Under the pieces are notes generated by a model that saw only the letters and a list, made by a program, of their open reading frames with translations, had not been told where the DNA came from and searched no databases. Below are positions 15,344-24,071 of a stretch of DNA of 37,354 bases, piece by piece. This DNA comes from Gammaproteobacteria bacterium. Its GTDB lineage: Bacteria > Pseudomonadota > Gammaproteobacteria > Arenicellales > UBA868. Numbering within the stretch: the stretch's first letter is position 1; each line of letters begins with the position of its first letter. A program made the translations under genes and the position numbers. The DNA is taken from NCBI GenBank assembly GCA_010025385.1, contig RGTL01000002.1:1-37354 (forward strand). Reading direction: 5' to 3'.

Positions 15344-15358
15344 GCAGACGGGGTGCTC

Positions 15359-15393
15359 GCCACGCTGTTGCCTGCCGCATCAGACAGCGTGGC
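15359..15393 (+). repeat. Stable hairpin between dsrC and dsrM
   Basis: GCCACGCTGT (15359-15368) and ACAGCGTGGC (15384-15393) form a perfect 10-bp stem with a 15-base loop. No T run follows, so it is not a standard terminator. A perfect palindrome CGCCTAGGCG follows at 15404-15413. Placement after the strongly expressed dsrC suggests transcript stabilisation or partial attenuation that would give more DsrC than DsrMKLJOP. Confidence 0.6.
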
Positions 15394-15478
15394 CGGGTGC
15401 AAACGCCTAGGCGCTTGATGTGTTTAATGATGTGCGTTTTACACGGCGCCCGGGTTCTTCGCTGAACCGATCGATATC

Positions 15479-16231
15479 GTGTTGTTAGGGTCTCTATTCG
15501 CGGTGCTTTTCTATCTGGCGACGGCCATATTGGTTTTGGGTCTGGTCAGTAGGATCCGTCGCTACGCCCGCACGCCGGCACCTTTAGTGATTCCGACGAC
15601 GCCCGCGCCGATTACCCGAAGCGGGGTAGCCGCTCGGATGTTTCGCGAGGTGGTGTTTTTCGAGAGCCTTTTTAAAGGGAGCAAGTGGAGCTGGCTGTTT
15701 GGCTGGCTTTTTCATTTTGGGATGCTGATCGCCCTGGCGCGGCATCTGCGTTACTTCACCGAGCCGGTATGGAACTGGGTCGTGATGATCCAGTGGGTCG
15801 GGGTCTATGCCGGAATGGCCATGTTCGTGGGTCTTGCAGGGCTATGGGCGCGTCGCATATTGGTTGATCGAATCCGATATATCAGTGCGCCTTCTGATCA
15901 TCTGATGCTCGCGCTGCTGCTTGCAATTGCGGGCTCGGGTATCGGTATGAAATACGTCGCCCACACGGATATCGTTGCGGTCAAAGCCTTTACGCTGGGT
16001 CTGATTCGCTTTGACTGGCAACCGCTACCGGCCGATGCGTTATTGATCGTGCACTTGTCACTGGTCGTTGTGCTGATGCTGATTTTTCCCTTCAGTAAGT
16101 TGCTGCACGCGCCGGGGATGTTTTTCAGCCCCACGCGCAACATGCGCGACAACCCCCGAGAGCATCGGCACGTGGCGGCCTGGGCCCAAGATCTGTCGAG
16201 CACGCCTTCAGATCGTTCGCAGGTGTCATAG
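15479..16231 (+). CDS. dsrM: DsrM, membrane cytochrome b subunit of DsrMKJOP
   Basis: NarI-like dihaem cytochrome b that anchors DsrK and exchanges electrons with the quinone pool. The 250-aa product has about five to six transmembrane helices (first at residues 4-24) with the family stretch RMFREVVFFESLFKGSKWSWLFGWLFHFGML, with His residues in helices serving as likely haem ligands (e.g. LFHFGMLIALARHLRYF). Start is GTG at 15479 with no clear ribosome binding site; the frame is open back to about 15431, so the exact start is uncertain. dsrK follows after 3 bp. Confidence 0.92.
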   Translation: MLLGSLFAVLFYLATAILVLGLVSRIRRYARTPAPLVIPTTPAPITRSGVAARMFREVVFFESLFKGSKWSWLFGWLFHFGMLIALARHLRYFTEPVWNWVVMIQWVGVYAGMAMFVGLAGLWARRILVDRIRYISAPSDHLMLALLLAIAGSGIGMKYVAHTDIVAVKAFTLGLIRFDWQPLPADALLIVHLSLVVVLMLIFPFSKLLHAPGMFFSPTRNMRDNPREHRHVAAWAQDLSSTPSDRSQVS

Positions 16232-16234
16232 CGC

Positions 16235-17731
16235 ATGGCTAAAGTCGAATTTGAAACGCCGGAATTAAAACCCTGGGTCGACGCCCCAAAAGTGGCGCCG
16301 GGGGCCATGGCGCACAGCAAACCGTTTGTGGCCAAGCCGGAGCATCAGCAGCCGCTCGGATTCCCCGGCGAGCTGGTCGAGAATTGGAAAGACGTAGCAC
16401 TTGAGAAGATGGGCGATTTGTTGGGTCGCTATCGTTCCTTGCAGGTCTTTATGGATGCCTGCGTGAAGTGCGGCGCGTGTACGGATAAGTGCCATTATTA
16501 CCTGGGCACCGGCGATCCGAAGAACATGCCCGTGGCTCGCCAGGATTTGATGCGCAAGATTTATCGACGCTACTTCACCCCGGCGGGCAAGTGGTTCCCC
16601 AAGCTGGTGGGCGCGGTGGATCTTACCGAAGAGGTCATCAATGACTGGTACAGCTACTACCATCAGTGTTCGGAGTGTCGGCGATGCTCGGTGTACTGCC
16701 CCTATGGTATCGATACCGCCGAGATCACTATGGCCGGGCGAGAAATTCTGGCGTCTATCGGAGTCGGTCAGAAATACTCAAACGAAATCATTGGGAAGGT
16801 GCACACGATAGGTAATAACCTCGGGTTACCTGAACCGGCGCTCGCGGACACGCTTGAAGGCCTTGAGGAGGAAGTCGAGGAAGACATCGGCGTATCGGTT
16901 AAGTTCCCGCTTGATCAGCAGGGCGCAGATGTGCTGCTGGTTACGCCATCGGCCGATTTCTTCGCCGAGCCTCATGTGGACGGATTGATTGGCTACGCGA
17001 AGGTTTTCCATCAAGCGGGCATCAGCTGGACGCTGAGCTCCTATGCGTCTGAAGCAGCGAACTTCGGTATTTTTATTGGTAATTACGAAAATATGCAGAA
17101 GGTGGCTCAGCGCATTCGCCAGGCGGCGCTGGATTTAGGCGTTAAGCGCATCATTGTCGGCGAGTGTGGGCACGCGTGGCGGGTGGCCTATAGCTTCTGG
17201 AATACGTTGATCGGCCCGTTTGATTTTCTGGATCCTTCGTATCCGGTCCCGCAGCATATCTGCGAATTCACCCACGATTTGCTGCAGCGAGGCGCATTGA
17301 AGCTGGATCCTGAAGCGAACGACGATAAAGTGGTGACTTTTCATGATTCCTGTAACGTATCCCGCGGTTCACGTCTGGGATCCGCGCCGGGGGGCCAATT
17401 CACCATCCCGCGGGATTTGATTCAGGCGGCATGCCGTCATTTCGTTGATATGGCCCCCGATACGATCCACGAGCATACCTTTTGCTGCGGCGGCGGCGGC
17501 GGCCTTCTGACTGATGACTTACTCGAGCTGCGGGTAAAGGGTGCGATGCCGCGAGCGCAGGCCTTGCAACAGGTCATCGAGTCTCACGGCGTGACCCATA
17601 TGGCGGCAATCTGCGCCATTTGTAAAAGCCAGTTCAGCAAGGTACTTCCCCAGTACGGTATGGGAATGGACATGATTATCAGCGTGCATCAGTTGGTGGG
17701 CGATGCGCTGATTTTTGATACCGAACAATAA
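16235..17731 (+). CDS. dsrK: DsrK, HdrD-like iron-sulfur subunit
   Basis: Cytoplasmic catalytic subunit of DsrMKJOP, related to heterodisulfide reductase HdrD, thought to act on DsrC. The 498-aa product has two [4Fe-4S] ferredoxin motifs (CVKCGACTDKC at residues 76-86; CSECRRCSVYC around 148-158) and CCG-domain elements for a special catalytic cluster: GECGHAWR, HDSCNVSRG, CCGGGGG and CAICKSQF. Length is usual for the family. dsrL follows after a 43-bp gap with its own ribosome binding site. Confidence 0.95.
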   Translation: MAKVEFETPELKPWVDAPKVAPGAMAHSKPFVAKPEHQQPLGFPGELVENWKDVALEKMGDLLGRYRSLQVFMDACVKCGACTDKCHYYLGTGDPKNMPVARQDLMRKIYRRYFTPAGKWFPKLVGAVDLTEEVINDWYSYYHQCSECRRCSVYCPYGIDTAEITMAGREILASIGVGQKYSNEIIGKVHTIGNNLGLPEPALADTLEGLEEEVEEDIGVSVKFPLDQQGADVLLVTPSADFFAEPHVDGLIGYAKVFHQAGISWTLSSYASEAANFGIFIGNYENMQKVAQRIRQAALDLGVKRIIVGECGHAWRVAYSFWNTLIGPFDFLDPSYPVPQHICEFTHDLLQRGALKLDPEANDDKVVTFHDSCNVSRGSRLGSAPGGQFTIPRDLIQAACRHFVDMAPDTIHEHTFCCGGGGGLLTDDLLELRVKGAMPRAQALQQVIESHGVTHMAAICAICKSQFSKVLPQYGMGMDMIISVHQLVGDALIFDTEQ

Positions 17732-17774
17732 GCCGGGTAAAAGCCCCTACCGATAACAAATAAAGGATACGGCC

Positions 17775-19727
17775 ATGGCAGCCTCTGAAGAACACACCCA
17801 GAAACTCACGTTCCGCAAATTTGCCGATGGTGAACACGAATGGCAGGACTACAAGAAGCAGATCTTTAATGAAGATCACTCGCATAAGTGCCCGACGTAT
17901 GTGCATCGCACGCCGCCATGTCAGGGCAGTTGTCCATCGGGCGAAGATATTCGGGGATGGCTGCAAATTGTCCGGGGTATGGAGCGTCCGCCAGAGGGCC
18001 TGAACTGGCAGGAATACGCGTTCCGCCGAGCGACCGATGCGAATCCTTTCCCTGCGATGATGGGGCGGGTTTGCCCCGCGCCTTGCGAGGACGGGTGTAA
18101 TCGGAACAACGTCGATGACTTCGTTGGGATCAACTCCGTCGAGCAATTTATCGGTGATACGGCATTTTCAGAGGGCTATCGCTTTGAGGACGCACCCCCC
18201 GTGTGTGGCAAACGCGTCGCGATTGTGGGCGGCGGACCGGCCGGTCTGGCGGCGGCCTACCAACTGCGTCGTCTTGGATACGCGTCGACGATTTTGGAGT
18301 CGCAAGCAAAGCTCGGCGGGATGTTCCGATATGGAATTCCGGGATATCGCACGCCCCGTGAGCGTCTCGATCGCGAGATCGAGCGCATTATCGAATTGGG
18401 CGACATCGAAGTGCGTACCGGTGTCCGGGTAGGCCAGGATGTTTCCATTCAAGACCTGGAGACCGAGTTTGATGCGGTGCTTTGGGCCGTCGGTTGCCAG
18501 CGCGGTCGCGGGCTACCAGTCGAGGGCTGGCAGGATACGCCGAACTGTGTATCGGGAGTCGCCTTTTTGGATGCCTTCAACAAAGGGACTATGAAGGTCA
18601 CGGCTGAAAAAGTGGTGTGCATCGGCGGCGGCGATACGTCCATCGATGTGGTTTCTGTGGCCCGACGTCTTGGGAAGATCGAGCGGATCAATGAGAAGGA
18701 CCGCCCTGAGGAAGTAATCGGTGGCTACACCGCCCATGATTCGGCCATGGTCGCGGCGCGCGAGGGCGCACACGTCACGTTGACGGCACTCTTCGAGCGG
18801 TCGAGCATGACAGCCACCGAAGAAGAAGTGGATGATGCGCTCACCGAGGGCGTAACGATTTTGAATGGCGTGATGCCCGTATCATTGATTCGAGATGGGT
18901 CTGGCCGGGCGACCGCGCTTCGCCTTGCTAAATGCGAAATTGATAGCAAGGGGATCCCTACGCCAGTGGCGGGAACGGAGTTTGAGGTCGAGGCGGATCT
19001 GATTGTCTCGGCCATTGGGCAGGCGGGTGATCTCACCGGTATCGAAGAGATGGGCAACGAGCGACAGCTGATTGATGCCGACCGTTTCTTTCAGGTGCCC
19101 AATCGTGCAGGCCACTTTGTTGCGGGCGACATCGTCCGACCGCATTTGCTCACCACGGCGATCGGCCAGGCGGCGATTGCGGCCCAGAGTATTGATCACT
19201 ATCTCAAAGGTGAGGATCAGGCCCGACGGCCCAAGGTAGACGTTCATCACTTTGATCTGCTGGCCAAACTCAATGAGCAGTCCCTGGCCCCGTCGGAGTA
19301 TGACCACACCCAGACCTGGGGCACGTCAGAGGCGAAATTCGCGGTTCATAATTATGAAGATCGCTCCGCCCACGAGATTATCCCCTCGGACCAGCTTTTT
19401 CTAGGACACTTTCAGGAGACCCCCCGGCAGTTAAGGGCGACGACCGTACCGAGCGCCGAGGAAGTGCTAGGCCACTTTGAGGAGCGCCACCACGGCTTGG
19501 CGGAGGAGGGCGCACAGGCCGAAGCCAAGCGATGCATGAGTTGTGGGCTTTGTTTTGAATGTGACAATTGTGTGATTTTTTGTCCGCAAGATGCTGTCTT
19601 CCGGGTCAAGAAAGACGAATACACCACTGGCCGATACGTCGATACGGACTACAGCAAATGTATTGGGTGTCATATTTGCGCAGACGTATGTCCCACGGGC
19701 TACATCGACATGGGCATGGGTGAATAG
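17775..19727 (+). CDS. dsrL: DsrL, FAD/NAD(P)-dependent iron-sulfur oxidoreductase
   Basis: Flavoprotein of the glutamate-synthase small-subunit family that accepts electrons from DsrAB during sulfur oxidation and passes them to NAD(P)+. The 650-aa product has an N-terminal iron-sulfur region (PPCQGSCPSGEDI around residues 47-59; VCPAPCEDGCNR near 99-111), an FAD-binding motif VAIVGGGPAGLAAAY (about 147-161), a nucleotide motif CIGGGDTSIDV, and a C-terminal ferredoxin domain (CMSCGLCFECDNCVIFCP, then CIGCHICADVCP). AAAGGA precedes the ATG. It lies between dsrK and dsrJ as in A. vinosum. Confidence 0.95.
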   Translation: MAASEEHTQKLTFRKFADGEHEWQDYKKQIFNEDHSHKCPTYVHRTPPCQGSCPSGEDIRGWLQIVRGMERPPEGLNWQEYAFRRATDANPFPAMMGRVCPAPCEDGCNRNNVDDFVGINSVEQFIGDTAFSEGYRFEDAPPVCGKRVAIVGGGPAGLAAAYQLRRLGYASTILESQAKLGGMFRYGIPGYRTPRERLDREIERIIELGDIEVRTGVRVGQDVSIQDLETEFDAVLWAVGCQRGRGLPVEGWQDTPNCVSGVAFLDAFNKGTMKVTAEKVVCIGGGDTSIDVVSVARRLGKIERINEKDRPEEVIGGYTAHDSAMVAAREGAHVTLTALFERSSMTATEEEVDDALTEGVTILNGVMPVSLIRDGSGRATALRLAKCEIDSKGIPTPVAGTEFEVEADLIVSAIGQAGDLTGIEEMGNERQLIDADRFFQVPNRAGHFVAGDIVRPHLLTTAIGQAAIAAQSIDHYLKGEDQARRPKVDVHHFDLLAKLNEQSLAPSEYDHTQTWGTSEAKFAVHNYEDRSAHEIIPSDQLFLGHFQETPRQLRATTVPSAEEVLGHFEERHHGLAEEGAQAEAKRCMSCGLCFECDNCVIFCPQDAVFRVKKDEYTTGRYVDTDYSKCIGCHICADVCPTGYIDMGMGE

Positions 19728-19739
19728 GGTTACCCGTTG

Positions 19740-20147
19740 ATGCTCCACGGCTTAACGCGCACGGTCGGGATGATCAGATCCTTCGTGGTTCTTTTTATTT
19801 TCGCGCTTTCGGGCTCAGCTGGCCTGTTTGCGGATGTTGCGAAGCCGCAGATCCCGGCGTCGCGCGGAGACCAGTGTGTTGAACCGGTAGAGATCATGCG
19901 CCGCAATCATTTTGAGTTCATTGTCCACCAGCGTGATTTAACCGTGCATCAGGGGATCCGGACGAAGCGTCACAGCCTGGCCGGTTGTATTGATTGCCAT
20001 TCCACCAAGACGGCGGCCGGTCAGTACCTACCGGTGAACGCCGAAGGCGAGTTTTGTCAGACCTGTCATACCTATGCCGCGGTCAAGATTGACTGCTTCA
20101 GCTGTCACGCCGCCGTCCCCACCGAAAAGATTAGCCAGAGTCCTTAG
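19740..20147 (+). CDS. dsrJ: DsrJ, periplasmic trihaem cytochrome c
   Basis: Periplasmic three-haem subunit of DsrMKJOP. The 135-aa product (ATG 19740; a TTG one codon earlier is not needed) has an N-terminal hydrophobic segment (residues 11-30) that may remain as an anchor, then CIDCH (83-87), CQTCH (106-110) and CFSCH (119-123). Cys46 in RGDQCVEP matches the conserved cysteine shown in A. vinosum DsrJ to be a distal haem ligand. It starts 12 bp after dsrL, followed after 15 bp by dsrO. Confidence 0.94.
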   Translation: MLHGLTRTVGMIRSFVVLFIFALSGSAGLFADVAKPQIPASRGDQCVEPVEIMRRNHFEFIVHQRDLTVHQGIRTKRHSLAGCIDCHSTKTAAGQYLPVNAEGEFCQTCHTYAAVKIDCFSCHAAVPTEKISQSP

Positions 20148-20162
20148 CCTTCCGTCAGCCCT

Positions 20163-20927
20163 ATGACCCGCTTGATGAATTGCCCTGATCCTTCGCCCGC
20201 TGCGCCGGCCCGCCGAACCTTTTTTACCCAGGCGGGTGTGGGGGTGGCCCTGCTCGCGTTAGCGCCTGGCGTGCGATTGGTTGACCTGGCACGTGCACGC
20301 GCTGAGGATGAACCGGTCACCTCCGCCAACCGCTGGGGGCTTCTCATCGACACCGACAAGTGCCAAAGCGGGTGTGATGAGTGTGTCTCGGCCTGTAACG
20401 AAGAGCACGGCATTGTGGGTCACGGGCGCCCCGAGACAGATGCCCAATGGATTCGAAAAGTCGATCTCAAAGATGATCAAACCGGGCACGAACTATCCAT
20501 CCCGGTGTTATGCCAGCACTGTGAAGAGCCACCCTGCGTGGACGTGTGCCCGACCGGCGCCTCATTCAGGCGTGACGACGGTATCGTGTTGGTGGATAAG
20601 CATATTTGTATTGGTTGTCGATATTGCATGATGGCGTGTCCGTTTCAGGCCCGCTCATTCATTCATGAGGAATTGACCGGGCAACGGACCCATGCGCCCC
20701 GGGGCAAGGGCACCGTTGAAAGTTGTACGCTGTGCGTGCATCGAGTAGATAAGGGAGAGCAGCCGGCATGCGTCGAAGCATGTCACCGTGAGGGTCACGA
20801 TGCGCTGGTCTTTGGCGATCTGAACGATGCAGAGGATCAGTTGACTAAATTAACCCGTGCGTCGGCAACCCGGGAACTGCGACCAGAACTTAAGCTGAAC
20901 ACCTCTGTGCGCTACACCCGTTTCTGA
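20163..20927 (+). CDS. dsrO: DsrO, periplasmic ferredoxin-like subunit
   Basis: Iron-sulfur subunit of DsrMKJOP that connects DsrJ with DsrP. The 254-aa product has a twin-arginine signal (RRTFFTQAG at residues 17-25 followed by a hydrophobic Ala/Leu run), and four [4Fe-4S] motifs: CQSGCDECVSAC, CQHCEEPPCVDVCP, CIGCRYCMMACPF and CTLCVHR..CVEACH. Length and motif order match the HybA/DmsB-like DsrO family. dsrP begins 17 bp later. Confidence 0.95.
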   Translation: MTRLMNCPDPSPAAPARRTFFTQAGVGVALLALAPGVRLVDLARARAEDEPVTSANRWGLLIDTDKCQSGCDECVSACNEEHGIVGHGRPETDAQWIRKVDLKDDQTGHELSIPVLCQHCEEPPCVDVCPTGASFRRDDGIVLVDKHICIGCRYCMMACPFQARSFIHEELTGQRTHAPRGKGTVESCTLCVHRVDKGEQPACVEACHREGHDALVFGDLNDAEDQLTKLTRASATRELRPELKLNTSVRYTRF

Positions 20928-20944
20928 GCGACACCGCCTGATCC

Positions 20945-22132
20945 ATGAGCCAAACGATCTTCCATCCCTCCCGCTCGTCGAGGGCCTTTTGGGGGACTTG
21001 CGGCGTTCTGGTGGTACTCGTACTCACCGGGCTTTTTGCGGCTCATCACATGGAAAGCGCCGGTCACTGGGTGACGGGTATGACCAACCGGGTGGTCTGG
21101 GGAATGCCCCATGTCTTCGCTGTTTTCCTGATCGTGACGGCGTCCGGAGCACTCAACGTGGCGTCGATTGCGTCGGTGTTTGGTCGGAGTGACTACAAAT
21201 CGCTTTCGCGGCTTTCAGGCTTACTTGCGGCAGCGCTATTGATTGGGGGGTTGAGCGTTCTGGTGCTGGATTTGGGGCGTCCGGATCGATTGATTGTTGC
21301 CATGACACACTATAACTTCCGGTCGATATTTGCCTGGAATATCTTTTTATACACCGGATTTCTCGGCATCGTGGTCGTTTACCTTTGGATGATGTTCGAG
21401 CCGCGAATGAATCGGTTTGTTACTCGTGTCGGCACGTTGGCGTTCGCCTGGCGAATTATTCTCACCACCGGGACGGGATCTATCTTTGGCTTTCTCGTGG
21501 CTAGGGAAACGTTCAGTAGCGCCCTTCTAGCGCCCATGTTCATTGCGATGTCGCTTTCGTTTGGAACGGCCGTCACGTTGCTGCTGGGCGCGCTGGTCTT
21601 TCGCCTGAAAGGAGAAAACCTGCCCGCCGAGTTGACCGGTAAGCTGGCTCGCTTACTGGGGTATTTTGTTTTATCGGTGAGTTTGTTTGTTGCGGTGAGT
21701 CATCTGACCCATCTTTATTCTGCCGGGCATCAGGGCATCGAACGATTTCTGCTGATAGATGGGCGACCTTATTCGTTGCTTTTTTGGATCGGACAGGTGC
21801 TGCTGGGAACCCTCGTGCCTGCGGTTTTGTTGTTGAGTGACCGGTTTAAGCACGCCGTGTCGGTACCGCTGGGCGCCTTGTTGGTTGTGATCGGTGGGCT
21901 GGCACAGCTGTATGTGCTCATTATCGGCGGGCAGGCTTATCCCATGAGTATCGTCTCGGGCTTTTCCGAATCGAGCACGTTTTTTGATGGCGTCATCGCG
22001 ATGTACCGACCGAGCCTGCCCGAATGGGGTCTGGGAGTTGGCGGGATGGCGTTGGCAGCGCTAATTTTTCTGGTGGGCACGAGGGTGCTGCCCTTTCTGC
22101 CCGTTCCCACGCCTGATCAACCGCGCGCCTAA
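20945..22132 (+). CDS. dsrP: DsrP, NrfD-like integral membrane subunit
   Basis: Polytopic membrane protein of the NrfD/PsrC family, the quinone-interacting subunit of DsrMKJOP. The 395-aa product has about ten hydrophobic helices (the first at residues 18-38) and family features such as VLDLGRPDR in the first half and the FAWRIILTTGTGSIFGF segment. It ends PFLPVPTPDQPRA. Followed by dsrN after 17 bp. Confidence 0.93.
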   Translation: MSQTIFHPSRSSRAFWGTCGVLVVLVLTGLFAAHHMESAGHWVTGMTNRVVWGMPHVFAVFLIVTASGALNVASIASVFGRSDYKSLSRLSGLLAAALLIGGLSVLVLDLGRPDRLIVAMTHYNFRSIFAWNIFLYTGFLGIVVVYLWMMFEPRMNRFVTRVGTLAFAWRIILTTGTGSIFGFLVARETFSSALLAPMFIAMSLSFGTAVTLLLGALVFRLKGENLPAELTGKLARLLGYFVLSVSLFVAVSHLTHLYSAGHQGIERFLLIDGRPYSLLFWIGQVLLGTLVPAVLLLSDRFKHAVSVPLGALLVVIGGLAQLYVLIIGGQAYPMSIVSGFSESSTFFDGVIAMYRPSLPEWGLGVGGMALAALIFLVGTRVLPFLPVPTPDQPRA

Positions 22133-22149
22133 TCTGCCCCAAGGCGTGG

Positions 22150-23601
22150 GTGTCCTCAGCCGCAACTCCTCTTCGCGTGAACCGGTTTTTCATATCAGCC
22201 GCGCATAAGTCTTCAGGTAAAACCCTGGTCAGTACCGGTTTATCACGAGTGCTCAGACGCCGGGGGAAATCGGTCGCGGCTTTCAAAAAGGGTCCGGATT
22301 ATATTGACCCGATGTGGCTCGCGCTTGCGACCGACCGAGCCTGCTGGAATCTTGATTTTTTCACTATGGCGCATGACGAGATCGCGTCCTGCTTCAGAGA
22401 GCATTCGGGTGACGTCAATGTGTGCCTGGTTGAGGGCAATAAGGGTCTTTACGATGGTCTTGATGTGGAAGGCTCGGACAGCAATGCCGCAATGGCCAAG
22501 CTTCTTGGCTTGCCCGTCGTACTCGTTATCGATGTCGAGGGCATCACGCGGGGCATCGCACCGCTTCTTAGCGGATACACGGGATTTGATCCATCACTGA
22601 CCATCTGCGGCGTGATCCTGAACCGCGTCGCAGGCCCCCGTCAGGAAGATAAGCTGCGGGCCGCTATTGAGCGCTATACCGATCTTGCGGTTCTTGGCGC
22701 GATCGGGCGAGAACCGGCCTTGGCGATAGAGGAGCGCCACCTCGGATTGATTCCGGGAAACGAAGCGACACGGGCATGGGACCGGGTTGAGGCCATTGGG
22801 GATGTCATTGAGCGCTCGGTTGATGTGGATGAATTGCTTTCACGTACAGAGGCTGGTGCGCGAGACTCGCGGAAGGTGAGTCCTCAACGAATGGCTTTAA
22901 GGGATGCGCCCTTAGCGGCATCGGCAGATTCTGTTTCTATCGGGATCGCGCGCGATCGTGCGTTTGGGTTTTATTATCCTGACGATCTTCAGGCTTTTGA
23001 GAAAGCAGGGGCACGGCTGATACCTTTTGATGCGCTTCAGGACAGATCCCTTCCCGCAGTAGACGGGTTGTTCATCGGCGGGGGATTTCCCGAGTGCTTT
23101 TTGGATGAGCTGTCTGAGAATGTCGCCCTTCGAAAGGCGATCCGTGATTTCATCGATGCGGGTGGTCCCGCTTATGCCGAGTGCGGTGGACTCATGTACC
23201 TCAGTCGGTCAATCACCTGGCAGGATCATAAACGCGAGATGGTTGGCGCCATTGCGGGCGAGATTGATGTTCGACCCCGGCCTGTGGGTCGAGGGTATAT
23301 GCGACTGCAAGTGGAGGCCAATCACCCTTGGCCAGGTATGCAGCGTCGCGCAGGGACGGTCATCTCGGTGCATGAGTTTCACCACGCACACCTCAAGGCG
23401 GATCTTGAGAGCGCGCAGACAGTGTATTCAGTGCAGCGAGGCTTTGGGCTTGACGGCACGAGAGATGGGTTTTGGGTGAAAAACCTGCTGGCGGGCTTTG
23501 CCCATCAACGTCACGTACAATCGAATCCATGGGTGGATGCTTTTGTTGAGTTTGTCAGGAGCGTCAAGGCGCGTCGGTCGGTCGGTGGGGCCGCTGGCTG
23601 A
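22150..23601 (+). CDS. dsrN: DsrN, sirohaem amidase
   Basis: CobB/CbiA-like ATP-dependent amidase that converts sirohaem to sirohaem amide, the cofactor of DsrAB. The 483-aa product has an N-terminal P-loop (HKSSGKT, residues 19-25), KKGPDYIDPMWL, and a C-terminal class-I glutamine amidotransferase domain with the nucleophile in PAYAECGGLMYLS and the later catalytic His in VHEFHH. The GTG at 22150 is preceded by AAGG at 22141-22144. It lies between dsrP and dsrR. Confidence 0.92.
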   Translation: MSSAATPLRVNRFFISAAHKSSGKTLVSTGLSRVLRRRGKSVAAFKKGPDYIDPMWLALATDRACWNLDFFTMAHDEIASCFREHSGDVNVCLVEGNKGLYDGLDVEGSDSNAAMAKLLGLPVVLVIDVEGITRGIAPLLSGYTGFDPSLTICGVILNRVAGPRQEDKLRAAIERYTDLAVLGAIGREPALAIEERHLGLIPGNEATRAWDRVEAIGDVIERSVDVDELLSRTEAGARDSRKVSPQRMALRDAPLAASADSVSIGIARDRAFGFYYPDDLQAFEKAGARLIPFDALQDRSLPAVDGLFIGGGFPECFLDELSENVALRKAIRDFIDAGGPAYAECGGLMYLSRSITWQDHKREMVGAIAGEIDVRPRPVGRGYMRLQVEANHPWPGMQRRAGTVISVHEFHHAHLKADLESAQTVYSVQRGFGLDGTRDGFWVKNLLAGFAHQRHVQSNPWVDAFVEFVRSVKARRSVGGAAG

Positions 23602-23622
23602 CCGGCAAGATATTGAGGACCA

Positions 23623-23955
23623 ATGCTTCTTAGAGTGACAGAACAGGCCGCTGAGCAGATTAAAGTGTCTATCGAATCGGGCCAGATGCAGGGCAGTGCG
23701 CTTCGGGTGGCCGCCAAGCGAAGGGGTGACGGTTCGATTGAATATGCGATGGGCTTTGATGAGATTACGGAGAACGATACGTGCACGGACCAGCACGGGG
23801 TAAGGATTGCTATCGCGCCTACGAGCCTTGACTTATTGAGCGGTGCAATTCTTGACTTTGATCGGCCCGAGAATGAGGCGCATCCGCAATTCATTTTCCT
23901 GAACCCAAATGATCCACAGTTTTCTCCGCCAGACGTGACGGCGGAGGAAAAGTAA
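23623..23955 (+). CDS. dsrR: DsrR, IscA-like protein without cysteines
   Basis: A 110-aa HesB/IscA-fold protein. The three cysteines that bind Fe-S in IscA are absent: the first conserved position is in RVAAKRRGDG, and the C-terminal CxC is replaced in NPNDPQF. The only cysteine (in DTCTDQ) is not at a cluster position. This matches A. vinosum DsrR, an IscA paralogue that also lacks the cysteines and was proposed to act in dsr expression or protein assembly rather than as a cluster carrier. Its ATG is 21 bp after dsrN. Confidence 0.85.
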   Translation: MLLRVTEQAAEQIKVSIESGQMQGSALRVAAKRRGDGSIEYAMGFDEITENDTCTDQHGVRIAIAPTSLDLLSGAILDFDRPENEAHPQFIFLNPNDPQFSPPDVTAEEK

Positions 23956-24071
23956 GTCTGCGCCTACCCTAGACGGTGAGAGGACAGGCCGGATGGGATC
24001 TACGTATGTGTGTTCGAGGCTTAAGCAGGCGTGCTTCGGCGAGAAGCTGATCACCGAGCGAGAAACTGACC

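Noticed and set aside
15344-15478. Rho-independent terminator after dsrC
   Set aside because: The strong stem is not followed by a T tract, and dsrM must be expressed for the pathway, so it was recorded as a hairpin only.
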